NCBI RefSeq assembly: GCF_011064845.1
Contig: NZ_CP049015.1
Coordinates: 2,046,001-2,110,000, forward strand
Direction: 5' to 3'
DNA: 64,000 nucleotides
Source: Citrobacter freundii ATCC 8090 = MTCC 1658 = NBRC 12681
GTDB lineage: Bacteria > Pseudomonadota > Gammaproteobacteria > Enterobacterales > Enterobacteriaceae
Position numbers and translations under genes: made by a program. Of this stretch, positions 41,101-52,748 are shown one piece after another. Position 1 is the first letter of the stretch. Every line of letters begins with the position of its first letter. The notes under the pieces are model-generated. The model did not search any database. It was not told the origin of the DNA and was given only the letters and a program-made list of their open reading frames with translations.

Positions 41101-42591
41101 TCACGCACCGGCGTGTTTTTTCTGTTTGTTCAGATAGAGCTGTGCATCAGATGCTTTGTAAGCATCATCAATAGTGTCGTTCGGCTGCATATTGTAAACC
41201 CCGGCAGAGAAGCTGATGGATATATCATGCGCAATAATTTGTAAGTTATAGCGAATTCTCTCCAGCAGGCGGGGCGTTAAATCACTGGGGTGGTCGATGA
41301 GGATAATACAAAACTCATCGCCGCCGAGGCGGATGGCGTAGTCGCTTTTGCGAATAGAGCTTTGAATGGCTTTGGCCAGATGGGTGATAATCCGATCGCC
41401 TTCTTTATGCCCTAACGTGTCATTGATGACTTTCAGTTTATCGCAGTCGATGGCGATAAAGGTGACGAGCGTTCCCGTGTTCACCAACTGTTGCAAACGC
41501 TGCTCAAGCGCCGGCGTTAAAATTTTACGGTTGTATAGCCCGGTCATCGCATCACTGACATTTTCCCGCGTGACGTTGTGATACAACCGAAAATGCGTTC
41601 TGACCATATTCAGCAGTAATATCGTTGCCAGTAAATAGAATGCAAATATCTTCCAGGACGAGACAATAAAATACATAACATCGAGTGAGAGTGTGATGCG
41701 TATACCACCGGGTATGTCCTTCTCATAGTCAACATAGCGGAACAGATCGGTTTCACTTTTATGAACGAGAATCTCTTTACCGGAGCTGGTATCCGAGACC
41801 GTTACGTTAAGATAGCGCCAGACGAGAGGGCGGTCGCTGGTATAGAAAATATTCTGTAAATTCTCTTTATTAATATCTACCATCACCACACCTTTTAACT
41901 TACCGGTGTAGTAGACCGGTGTTAAAAAGCTCATCACTTTTTTCTCGGTCAGGTTATCTTCATAAATACTGGAAATCACCGTGCGGCCGGTGAAAATACC
42001 ATCAATATCATTCTGGTCGATTCCCAGCGTACCTTTTTGCAAAAACGACCAGTTGTGTATCGCAAATTTCCGCGAGTCGATCAAATCATAGAAATAGACG
42101 TAGTTATTTTTGAGATCGACGTAATATCGAAATTTATACTCTAACGTCCCTAATCCCTGACCGTAATCTTTCTGCTGACGATTAACATTGACCGCCCGGT
42201 CAAAAGAAGGCAGCAGAAAAATGTCATCAAGCTGTTCACTACATTTTGTTGAGGTGGTCTGCAACGTACCGTGCAATGGCAGATAGTTGTGCTTAGTAAG
42301 GTTGAGCCCATGAGCGCCGTTAACGCTGTCGAAAGCGGTGCAAAGTGCTTTTTGCTGTTCGAGAGAGGCTGGCTCATGGGGGGACGAAAATGTGCGCATC
42401 AGATGGGCTGCGATGCTTTGATTTGTGTACTTATCATAGAGAAACGATGAGTCGGCTTTCTCATTGATATAGCGCATGTACGCATTCATTGCTTTATCGC
42501 TGGCAATGAGCTCATAAACCAAAAAAGAAGACGTCAAAACAATTACGCTGACGGAGATAAAGAGCCTGAGCGCTTTATGATGCAATTTCAT
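41101..42591 (-). CDS. dgcJ: Diguanylate cyclase DgcJ (YeaJ)
   Basis: The 496-residue protein has an N-terminal helix, a periplasmic sensor of about 260 residues (RxRxxxD-type region), a second helix (SWKIFAFYLLATILLLNMVR) and a GGDEF domain with DAMTGLYNRKILTP and the active site RLGGDEFCIIL. It matches E. coli DgcJ. The neighbouring cdgI of E. coli is absent; a methyltransferase gene occupies the space before yeaH. Confidence 0.94.
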   Translation of the reverse strand: MKLHHKALRLFISVSVIVLTSSFLVYELIASDKAMNAYMRYINEKADSSFLYDKYTNQSIAAHLMRTFSSPHEPASLEQQKALCTAFDSVNGAHGLNLTKHNYLPLHGTLQTTSTKCSEQLDDIFLLPSFDRAVNVNRQQKDYGQGLGTLEYKFRYYVDLKNNYVYFYDLIDSRKFAIHNWSFLQKGTLGIDQNDIDGIFTGRTVISSIYEDNLTEKKVMSFLTPVYYTGKLKGVVMVDINKENLQNIFYTSDRPLVWRYLNVTVSDTSSGKEILVHKSETDLFRYVDYEKDIPGGIRITLSLDVMYFIVSSWKIFAFYLLATILLLNMVRTHFRLYHNVTRENVSDAMTGLYNRKILTPALEQRLQQLVNTGTLVTFIAIDCDKLKVINDTLGHKEGDRIITHLAKAIQSSIRKSDYAIRLGGDEFCIILIDHPSDLTPRLLERIRYNLQIIAHDISISFSAGVYNMQPNDTIDDAYKASDAQLYLNKQKKHAGA

Positions 42592-42754
42592 AATGATTTA
42601 CAGCCCTGTAAGTCTGATAGTTCAGTCTATCACACGGCATACATCCGCTCTAACGCTACGGGCAAGGACATTTTGTAATAAAAATCATTCGCGCGCTTCA
42701 CCTTTAACTCTTAATGTTGTATTTATAATGCAGCTTATAAAAGGAGACAGGCCA

Positions 42755-43525
42755 ATGAGCGCGACTGAAAAAGCGGGTCATACATTTTTAGCCAGCCTGG
42801 GCAAAACACGTCTGCGTCCGGGCGGCGTTGAAGCAACAGAATGGTTGTTTAGCCAATCACAGCTGACGCCCGGCAGCCAGGTGCTTGAAGTGGCGTGCAA
42901 CATGGCCACGACGGCGATAGAGTTAGTTCAACGCTTTGGTTGTACGGTCTACGCTATCGATATGGATAAAACCGCGCTGTCTAATGCCAGAAATAATGTG
43001 GCAGCAAATGGGCTGGAAAATCACATTCATGTGATGGCTGCGAATGCCAGTACCCTGCCTTTTGCGGATAACAGTTTCGATGTTGTGATTAACGAAGCCA
43101 TGCTGACAATGTATGCCGATAAAGCGAAGGCGAAGTTAATAGCCGAATATTATCGCGTGTTGAAGCCCGGTGGGCGCCTGCTCACCCACGATATTATGTT
43201 CACCGCCCAAAAACTGGGCGCGGGCGAACAGGGCCAGCTTGTCGATGTGGTGAAATCAAACGTTAGCCCAATGACCAGACAAGGCTGGCGTGATTTGTTT
43301 CTTAACTCCGGGTTCGAACAGGTCTTGCAGCAGAATGGCAACATGTCGCTGATGTCACCGCGCGGATTAATTCGTGATGAAGGGCTTACAGGGGCAGTTA
43401 AAATTGTGTTTAACGGCTTACGCACGAGCGAAAATCGTCGTCGGTTCCTGAAAATGTTTCGCTTCTTCCGTTCGCAACGTCATCAGCTAAACTACATTGC
43501 CTGCTGCTCTGTTAAGGGAAAATAA
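42755..43525 (+). CDS. Class I SAM-dependent methyltransferase
   Basis: The 256-residue protein has motif I QVLEVACNMATTAIELVQRFGC. The usual GxGxG appears here as ACNMAT, which is unusual for the family. An acidic strand end follows (YAIDMDKTALSNAR), with the motif IV/post region FDVVINEAMLTMYADKAKAK and RVLKPGGRLLTHDI. AAGGAGA lies eight bases before ATG 42755. The substrate is unknown. It is absent from the same position in E. coli K-12. Confidence 0.85.
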   Translation: MSATEKAGHTFLASLGKTRLRPGGVEATEWLFSQSQLTPGSQVLEVACNMATTAIELVQRFGCTVYAIDMDKTALSNARNNVAANGLENHIHVMAANASTLPFADNSFDVVINEAMLTMYADKAKAKLIAEYYRVLKPGGRLLTHDIMFTAQKLGAGEQGQLVDVVKSNVSPMTRQGWRDLFLNSGFEQVLQQNGNMSLMSPRGLIRDEGLTGAVKIVFNGLRTSENRRRFLKMFRFFRSQRHQLNYIACCSVKGK

Positions 43526-43590
43526 AAACAGGATGGGGCACTATTTATAAAATCAGTCAGCACATCTACGCGCTGACTGATTTGTTTAGA

Positions 43591-44992
<1,402 letters not shown>

Positions 44993-44995
44993 ATG

Positions 44996-46930
44996 TTAAG
45001 ACGATTTACGTACGCGCAAATACCATTCGCACAGTAAACGCACTTGTTTACGCGTGTAGCCTTTTTCCATCATACGGTCGACAAAATCGTCGTGTTTTTT
45101 CTGCTCGTCAGTCGAGGTTTTAGCATTGAACGAAATGACCGGCAGCAGCTCCTCGGTATTGGAGAACATTTTCTTCTCAATAACCGTGCGTAGTTTTTCG
45201 TAACTGGTCCAGTTTGGATTGCGACCGCTGTTATTCGCTCTGGCACGCAGAACAAAGTTGACGATCTCGTTACGGAAATCTTTCGGGTTACTGATACCCG
45301 CCGGCTTCTCAATTTTCTCCAGTTCTGAGTTCAGTGACTCGCGATCAAACAGCTGCCCGGTATCTGGATCGCGATACTCCTGATCCTGAATCCAGAAATC
45401 CGCATAAGTGACATAACGGTCGAAAATGTTCTGTCCGTATTCGGAATAGGATTCGAGATAAGCTGTCTGGATCTCCTTGCCGATGAATTCAGCATATTTC
45501 GGGATCAGATAGCCTTTCAGGAACTCAAGATAACGCTCAGCTTGCTCCTGCGGGAACTGTTCACGCTCGATTTGCTGCTCCAGTACGTAGAACAGATGAA
45601 CCGGGTTAGCTGCCACTTCAGCATGGTCAAAGTTAAATACGCGAGAGAGGATCTTAAACGCGAAACGCGTGGACAGACCGTTCATTCCCTCATCAACCCC
45701 GGCGTAATCACGATACTCCTGATAGGATTTCGCTTTTGGATCGGTATCTTTCAGGCTTTCGCCATCGTAAACGCGCATCTTCGAGTAAATGCTCGAGTTC
45801 TCAGGTTCTTTCAGGCGAGAAAGAATGGTAAAGCGAGAGAGCGTTTCCAACGTGCCCGGTGCGCAAGGCGCATGGGTCAGCTCACTGTGGTTAAGCAGTT
45901 TTTCGTAAATTTTGATCTCTTCAGAGATCCGCAGGCAATAAGGCACTTTGACGATGTAAACACGGTCAAGGAACGCCTCATTGTTTTTGTTATTACGGAA
46001 CGTTACCCATTCAGACTCGTTCGAGTGGGCAAGAATAATCCCGTTAAACGGCAGGGCGGAGATACCTTCTGTCCCGTTGTAGTTTCCTTCCTGGGTGGCG
46101 GTCAGCAGAGGATGCAGCACTTTAATCGGTGCTTTAAACATCTCAACGAACTCCATAATCCCCTGGTTTGAGCGGCACAGTGCGCCCGAATAACCGTAGG
46201 CATCAGGATCGTTCTGGGCGTGGTGTTCGAGTTTACGAATATCCACTTTCCCGACCAGCGCAGAAATATCCTGGTTGTTTTCATCACCAGGCTCCGTTTT
46301 AGCGATAGCGATCTGCTCCAGAATAGACGGCCAGACTTTGACGACGCGGAATTTTGTAATGTCCCCGCCAAAATCATGCAGACGTTTAGCAGCCCACGGC
46401 GACATGATCGTACCGAGATAACGACGCGGGATCCCATACTCTTTTTCCAGGATCTGCGCGTCTTCCTGCGGATTAAACAGGCATAACGGATGATCGTTGA
46501 CCGGGCTACGTTCGCCATTGGCGCTCAGGACATAAATCGGTACTCGTTGCATCAGCGACTTCAGCCGCTCAGCAAGAGATGATTTCCCCCCTCCCACAGG
46601 CCCCAGCAGATACAGAATCTGCTTCTTCTCTTCCAGACCTTGAGCCGCATGCTTCAAATAAGAAACAATCTGCTCAATGGCGTCTTCCATGCCGTAAAAC
46701 TCTTCAAAAGCGGGATAGCGTGCAATTACCCGATTCGAAAAGAGTCGAGAAAGTCGAGGTTCATGGGCAGTGTCAACCATGACAGGCTCACCAATAGCCA
46801 TTAATAGCCGCTCTGCCGCGTTGGCATAAGCACTGCGATCTTGCCGACAAGTGGTAAGAAACTCCTGCAGCGTGAACTCTTCGTCCTTGGCAGCTTCATA
46901 ACGCTGGCGATAGTGATCGAATATATTCAT
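44996..46930 (-). CDS. yeaG: YeaG, PrkA-type serine protein kinase
   Basis: The 644-residue protein has an N-terminal AAA+-like domain with Walker A LLGPVGGGKSSLAERL, the SANGERSPVNDHPLCLF segment and ILAHSNESEWVTF, followed by the C-terminal PrkA kinase domain. It matches E. coli YeaG, which supports survival in nitrogen starvation. A sigma-54 type promoter is visible about 100 bp upstream. yeaH follows as the second gene. Confidence 0.95.
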   Translation of the reverse strand: MNIFDHYRQRYEAAKDEEFTLQEFLTTCRQDRSAYANAAERLLMAIGEPVMVDTAHEPRLSRLFSNRVIARYPAFEEFYGMEDAIEQIVSYLKHAAQGLEEKKQILYLLGPVGGGKSSLAERLKSLMQRVPIYVLSANGERSPVNDHPLCLFNPQEDAQILEKEYGIPRRYLGTIMSPWAAKRLHDFGGDITKFRVVKVWPSILEQIAIAKTEPGDENNQDISALVGKVDIRKLEHHAQNDPDAYGYSGALCRSNQGIMEFVEMFKAPIKVLHPLLTATQEGNYNGTEGISALPFNGIILAHSNESEWVTFRNNKNNEAFLDRVYIVKVPYCLRISEEIKIYEKLLNHSELTHAPCAPGTLETLSRFTILSRLKEPENSSIYSKMRVYDGESLKDTDPKAKSYQEYRDYAGVDEGMNGLSTRFAFKILSRVFNFDHAEVAANPVHLFYVLEQQIEREQFPQEQAERYLEFLKGYLIPKYAEFIGKEIQTAYLESYSEYGQNIFDRYVTYADFWIQDQEYRDPDTGQLFDRESLNSELEKIEKPAGISNPKDFRNEIVNFVLRARANNSGRNPNWTSYEKLRTVIEKKMFSNTEELLPVISFNAKTSTDEQKKHDDFVDRMMEKGYTRKQVRLLCEWYLRVRKSS

Positions 46931-47363
46931 GGTATGCCGTCCTTTCGTTTTTTAGCACATGTTAAGAGCCGTTCATATGAATAGTAGAGGCCCCTGAAGA
47001 GGTAAACTGAACGACGTCGCTGCTGAAGAAATAAGCAACTCTCATGCCATTTTAGTGGTCAGGAGATCAACGTATTCGGTGATACACCTTCTAAAATTAA
47101 GCGTAGATGGCATTTGCAAAACTTGCCTGTGTGCGCAAATGAATTTCAATGGCATATCAATAACTCATCAGCAAAAAAAGCACATCTTATGTAAAGAATT
47201 GGAGCGGGATTCATGCGGTGTTCACCGTGCTGCAAGCAAAATGTCATCACTCGCTGAGAAATTAGGGGGTTACATTCTGGGGTGAATACGTAAAATAGTT
47301 GGGCTGAAGCGTATTGGCGGTTACACTTTGACCGCTACACATTTGAATAAGGAATTATGGATT
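46931..47363. other. Divergent regulatory region yeaG / mipA
   Basis: Apart from the sigma-54 promoter I see no gene. The mipA-proximal part contains two similar phrases, GGGGGTTACATTCTGG (47265-47280) and GGCGGTTACACTTTG (47316-47330), of unknown meaning. Confidence 0.5.
47034..47049 (-). promoter_or_regulatory. Sigma-54 promoter of yeaG-yeaH
   Basis: On the reverse strand TGGCATGAGAGTTGCT has the GG-N10-GC spacing of -24/-12 promoters and matches TGGCAC-N5-TTGCA in most positions. It lies about 105 bp before the yeaG start. This agrees with the NtrC-dependent induction known for E. coli yeaGH. Confidence 0.75.
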
Positions 47364-48110
47364 GTGACCAAACTCAAACTTCTGGCACTTGGCGTCCTTG
47401 CCGCAACCGCAGTTAGCACCGCACAGGCGGAAAGTCAGTGGACTGTTGGCGCGGGTGTTGGTGTGATTAACAGCCCGTACAAACAGTATGACCGCGATGT
47501 TTACCCTGTTCCGGTTGTCACCTATGAAGGCGATAATGTGTGGTTCCGCGGCTTGGGTGGCGGTTACTATTTGTGGAATGATACGGCAGATAAGCTTTCC
47601 ATCATGGCGTACTATGATCCGACGCATTTCAAGCCGGGTGATAGCGATAGCCATGCTTTACGCCAACTCGACAAGCGTAAAAGCAGCTTGATGGCTGGTC
47701 TATCATATGTACATAACACCCAGTATGGTTTCCTGCGTACCGCACTGGCGGGTGATACCCTGGATAACAGCAACGGCTTTATCTGGGATCTGGCCTGGCT
47801 CTACCGTTACACCAATGGTGGTCTGACCCTGACGCCGGGTATCGGTGTGCAGTACAGCAGCGAAAACTACAACGACTACTATTATGGTGTGTCCAATCAC
47901 GAGTCTCGCCGCAGTGGTCTGAATAGCTACAACGCTGACGATGGATGGGATCCGTACCTGGAGTTGACCGCGAGCTATAACTTCCTTGGCAACTGGAACG
48001 TGTACGGCACTGGCCGTTATGTGCGTTTGAGTGATGAAGTTAAAGACAGCCCGATGGTCGATAAGTCCTGGTCTGGCATCTTCTCGGTGGGTGTGACCTA
48101 CAAGTTCTGA
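47364..48110 (+). CDS. mipA: MipA, MltA-interacting outer-membrane protein
   Basis: The 248-residue protein has signal peptide LKLLALGVLAATAVSTAQA and a beta-barrel ending in Phe (SVGVTYKF). Family blocks include DVYPVPVVTYEGDNVWFRGLGGGYYLWND, LAGDTLDNSNGFIWDLAWLYRYTNGGLTLTPGIGVQYSSEN and PYLELTASYNFLGNWNVYGTGRY. MipA links the transglycosylase MltA to PBP1B. The start is GTG at 47364 with AAGGAAT upstream. Confidence 0.94.
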   Translation: MTKLKLLALGVLAATAVSTAQAESQWTVGAGVGVINSPYKQYDRDVYPVPVVTYEGDNVWFRGLGGGYYLWNDTADKLSIMAYYDPTHFKPGDSDSHALRQLDKRKSSLMAGLSYVHNTQYGFLRTALAGDTLDNSNGFIWDLAWLYRYTNGGLTLTPGIGVQYSSENYNDYYYGVSNHESRRSGLNSYNADDGWDPYLELTASYNFLGNWNVYGTGRYVRLSDEVKDSPMVDKSWSGIFSVGVTYKF

Positions 48111-48131
48111 TACTACTCGGTGTCAAACACT

Positions 48132-48156
48132 AGCCCGCATCTCTGCGGGCTTTTTT
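48132..48156 (+). terminator. Terminator of mipA
   Basis: AGCCCGCA/TGCGGGCT stem followed by T6. Confidence 0.9.
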
Positions 48157-48269
48157 ACGTCATTAAATTTAAGACAACCCCCAGATCATGATGGTGCAAT
48201 TTGTGCACCCTAACAGGACACATGCACGTTGTTTTGCTTTACTGTGGTGCATTAACACAGGAGGGTGCG

Positions 48270-49124
48270 ATGACAGCGAAACAGGTGACGTTTACAAACC
48301 AGGTATCGCTTCCTGCTATTGGGCAGGGAACATGGTACATGGGCGAGGATCCAAGCCGACGCCGGGATGAAGTGTCTGCGCTGCAGGCCGGACTGGATCT
48401 CGGCCTGCGATTGATTGATACCGCAGAAATGTACGCTGATGGTGCAGCGGAAGAGGTGGTGGGTGAAGCATTAACGGGACGGCGTGATAGCGCTTTTTTA
48501 GTCTCGAAAGTTTACCCATGGAATGCCGGTGGAGAGAAAGCCATTGCCGCCTGCGAAGCCAGCCTGCGTCGACTGAAAACTGATTATCTGGATCTCTATT
48601 TGCTGCACTGGATGGGCGATTTTTCATTTGCAGAGACCGTCGATGCCATGGAAACACTGATTGCGCAAGGGAAAATCCGCCGTTGGGGCGTCTCAAATCT
48701 CGATTATGATGATATGCAGGCGTTATGGCAGGTACCCGGTGGACGGGAGTGTGCGACTAACCAGGTGCTTTATCATTTAGCCTCGCGCGGTATTGAATAT
48801 GATTTACTGCCGTGGTGCCAGCAGCAGCAGATGCCGGTTATTGCATACAGTCCGCTGGCCCAGGCGGGACGCCTGCGTGGCGATTTGCTTTCTAATTCCG
48901 TGGTGAATGACATTGCGCGCGTGCACAATGTTAGTGCTGCGCAGATTTTGCTGGCGTGGGTGATTCGTCAGTCGGGTGTAATAGCAATTCCGAAAGCCGC
49001 AAGCGTAGCGCATGTCGAACAAAATGCCGCCGCGCTGCAGATAACGCTCTCTGTAGATGAGCTGAAGCAGTTAGATAAGGCGTATCCGGCGCCAAAAGGT
49101 AAAACAGCGCTGGATATGGCCTGA
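48270..49124 (+). CDS. yeaE: YeaE, aldo-keto reductase (methylglyoxal reductase)
   Basis: The 284-residue AKR-family protein has the catalytic Tyr in LIDTAEMYADGAAEE, catalytic Lys in FLVSKVYPWN and the active-site His in YLLHWMGD. The NADPH-binding segment IAIPKAASVAHVEQN is present. In E. coli YeaE reduces methylglyoxal. GGAGGGT precedes the ATG. Confidence 0.94.
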   Translation: MTAKQVTFTNQVSLPAIGQGTWYMGEDPSRRRDEVSALQAGLDLGLRLIDTAEMYADGAAEEVVGEALTGRRDSAFLVSKVYPWNAGGEKAIAACEASLRRLKTDYLDLYLLHWMGDFSFAETVDAMETLIAQGKIRRWGVSNLDYDDMQALWQVPGGRECATNQVLYHLASRGIEYDLLPWCQQQQMPVIAYSPLAQAGRLRGDLLSNSVVNDIARVHNVSAAQILLAWVIRQSGVIAIPKAASVAHVEQNAAALQITLSVDELKQLDKAYPAPKGKTALDMA

Positions 49125-49179
49125 TTTGCCAAATGACGATGCTCACGCAGCTTATCAGGCCAACGGCTGCGTGTGGTTT

Positions 49180-49214
49180 GCATGCCGGATAAGGCGTTAG
49201 CCGCATCCGGCATG
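49180..49214. repeat. REP element between yeaE and yeaD
   Basis: ATGCCGGATAAGGCGTTAGC pairs with the following GCATCCGGCAT half. This is a canonical enterobacterial REP palindrome between two convergent genes. Confidence 0.85.
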
Positions 49215-49229
49215 TTGTGCAGAGTTGTC

Positions 49230-50114
49230 TTAGCGTTTAGCAACACGAATAGTCTGCGCGAGGCGAGATGGTTTTTCTTCGGTGGTTTTCTGCGGAGCGG
49301 TCGCGTAAGCCGTTTCTACACAAACAAACGTTTTGTAGCCATCATCCGGCATGTCGCCCATACTGACGGACAGCGCTGGGCCAGGGTTCCAGCCCACGAC
49401 ATTCAGGTGGTGGTGGTGGACAACGTCGATATTGCGATTCAACGCATCATCATGAATCACGCTGCACGCTTCCGGATTCAGATAGACACGATCGGTGCGG
49501 TCCGGGAAGGTCTGGATACCATCAGCCAGCACATCTTCTTTAGCATCATTCACTTTATCGATCAGGCGATCGCCGAGACCACTAACTTTCACTGCCGCAA
49601 TGTCACCAACGTTGAAATAGGTATGCAGTGCCGAGGTGGTTTCAAACTCACCGTGAGCTTCCAGCTCCATCTCACAGGTGGCTCCCACTTTGAAACGGGC
49701 CAGCAGGCAAAACTCGTGCGGCCAAAGCTGATGCGTTTCGGCATTGCTCTGCAGTTCAAACGTCAACACCACGCCATTGTCGTCTTCGTTGTGCGCTTTC
49801 AGCGTCCATGGCAAGTTACGGGCAAAACCATGCGAAGGCAGGCCCTGCTGAGCAGCCGGACCAAACCACGGCCAGCAAATGGGTACGCCGCCACGCAGCG
49901 CTACGCCGGTTTTAAACGGGGTATTGTTGCTTAACCACAGGACTTCCTCTTCGCCGTTTGGTTTCCAGGAAAGAAGATGTGCGCCCTGTAGCGCGAAAGA
50001 CGCTTTAACCTGGGGGTGATCGACAACAAGAACCTCAAGCTCATCAAGCTGACGGCGGGAGAGGACAGGGGTAAGCTGTTCAATGACCGGGAGAGCGAAA
50101 ATTTTGTTAATCAT
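49230..50114 (-). CDS. yeaD: YeaD, D-hexose-6-phosphate mutarotase-like epimerase
   Basis: The 294-residue galactose-mutarotase superfamily protein has QGAHLLSWKPNGEEEVLWLS, RGGVPICWPWFGP and the catalytic His/Glu region (SHGFARNLPW, ALHTYFNVGD). It matches E. coli YeaD, which lies downstream of gapA as here. Confidence 0.93.
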   Translation of the reverse strand: MINKIFALPVIEQLTPVLSRRQLDELEVLVVDHPQVKASFALQGAHLLSWKPNGEEEVLWLSNNTPFKTGVALRGGVPICWPWFGPAAQQGLPSHGFARNLPWTLKAHNEDDNGVVLTFELQSNAETHQLWPHEFCLLARFKVGATCEMELEAHGEFETTSALHTYFNVGDIAAVKVSGLGDRLIDKVNDAKEDVLADGIQTFPDRTDRVYLNPEACSVIHDDALNRNIDVVHHHHLNVVGWNPGPALSVSMGDMPDDGYKTFVCVETAYATAPQKTTEEKPSRLAQTIRVAKR

Positions 50115-50149
50115 GATGCAATCCTTGGTATGTGAATATTTTGGTCATA

Positions 50150-50176
50150 AAAAAAGGCGACCGAAGTCGCCTTTTT
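50150..50176. terminator. Terminator of gapA
   Basis: AAAAAGGCGAC and GTCGCCTTTTT pair around CGAA, giving A- and T-tracts on both sides. Confidence 0.9.
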
Positions 50177-50197
50177 GGATCAGATACTCATCTCAAC

Positions 50198-51534
<1,337 letters not shown>

Positions 51535-51948
51535 ATGGCTAATCAACCTTCTCCAGAAGAACTGAAAAAAAATTTAACCGAAATGCAGTTCTACGTGACG
51601 CAGAATCACGGGACAGAACCGCCATTTACCGGGCGTTTGCTGCATAACAAGCGTGACGGCATCTACCACTGTCTGATCTGCGATAAACCGCTATTTCGTT
51701 CCGAGACAAAATATGACTCTGGCTGCGGCTGGCCCAGCTTTTACGAGCCTGTCAGCGATGAGGCTATCCATTACATAAAAGATACGTCACACGGCATGCA
51801 GCGCATAGAAATCCGCTGCGGAAACTGTGATGCGCACCTGGGACACGTCTTCCCGGATGGTCCGAAACCTACCGGTGAACGGTACTGCGTTAACTCAGCG
51901 TCTTTGAACTTCACCGATAGTGAAAACGGTGAGCAAACCAAGGGTTGA
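51535..51948 (+). CDS. msrB: Peptide-methionine (R)-S-oxide reductase MsrB
   Basis: The 137-residue protein has zinc-binding CxxC pairs ([22 protein letters not shown]), GWPSFYEPV and the catalytic Cys in [13 protein letters not shown]. It reduces methionine-R-sulfoxide. ATG 51535 gives the E. coli-like start [14 protein letters not shown]. Confidence 0.96.
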   Translation: MANQPSPEELKKNLTEMQFYVTQNHGTEPPFTGRLLHNKRDGIYHCLICDKPLFRSETKYDSGCGWPSFYEPVSDEAIHYIKDTSHGMQRIEIRCGNCDAHLGHVFPDGPKPTGERYCVNSASLNFTDSENGEQTKG

Positions 51949-51990
51949 AGAAACGATTCAGCAAATTATTCTACGGAGAGTGGATTTAAC

Positions 51991-52266
51991 ATGAATCTTG
52001 ATGAGATGATCAACAGTATGACGCCGGAAGTTTATCAGCGCTTATCGACTGCCGTTGAGCTCGGAAAATGGCCGGATGGGGTAGCGCTAACAGCAGAACA
52101 AAAAGAGAATAGCTTACAGTTGGTGATGTTATGGCAGGCGCGTAACAATATTGACGCGCAGCATATGACGATTGATACCAACGGTGAGATGGTGATGAAG
52201 AGCAAGCAGCAGTTGAAGGTTGAGTTTGGTATTACGCCCGAACCGATTGCGACGTTTAAATCCTGA
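51991..52266 (+). CDS. yeaC: YeaC, DUF1315 protein
   Basis: The 91-residue protein MNLDEMINSMTPEVYQRLSTAVELGKWPDG matches E. coli YeaC throughout. Function unknown. It follows msrB after 42 bp and is probably co-transcribed. A GC-rich palindrome (GGCCCG..CGGGCC, 52273-52298) follows. Confidence 0.93.
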   Translation: MNLDEMINSMTPEVYQRLSTAVELGKWPDGVALTAEQKENSLQLVMLWQARNNIDAQHMTIDTNGEMVMKSKQQLKVEFGITPEPIATFKS

Positions 52267-52310
52267 TTACCCAGGCCCGGCAGACATCGATGTCGGGCCT
52301 GCAGTTGATG

Positions 52311-52655
52311 TTATTTCTTATTCATCATCGCTTTCAGATCGGCGAACGGGTTGTATTTCGCTTCGCCTACGGCCTTTTGCGCATCTTCTCCTGCAACCAC
52401 CGTTGAACCATACTGGTCCGCTTCCGTATATTTGGAATGCTCGTGATCGTGGCAGTACAGGCACAACATTTCCCAGTTGCTACCATCTTCTGGGTTATTC
52501 GAGTGATCGTGATCGATATGGTGTACCGTCAACTCGCGCAAATTTGAATACACGAACTCACGGGAACAGCGTCCACAGACCCAGGGAAAGAGTTTAAGCG
52601 CCTTTTCCCGGTAACCGACTTCCAGACGGGCGTAATTTTTAGGGATAAAAGCCAT
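52311..52655 (-). CDS. yajD: YajD, HNH nuclease-family protein
   Basis: The 114-residue protein has an HNH/zinc motif: CGRCSREF, ELTVHHIDHDHSNNPEDGSNWEMLCLYCHDHEH. It is nearly identical to E. coli YajD, which lies elsewhere on that chromosome. ATG 52655 gives MAFIPKNYARLEVGY; GGAGG lies upstream. The biological substrate is unknown. Confidence 0.92.
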   Translation of the reverse strand: MAFIPKNYARLEVGYREKALKLFPWVCGRCSREFVYSNLRELTVHHIDHDHSNNPEDGSNWEMLCLYCHDHEHSKYTEADQYGSTVVAGEDAQKAVGEAKYNPFADLKAMMNKK

Positions 52656-52748
52656 AAAGCTCATGCCTCCAGTAGAAAATGAAGAGCTGCGCCAAAAGCT
52701 GGCGCAGCAGAATGTGCTAATCATAACCTATTGTGTCAGGCGTTGGGA

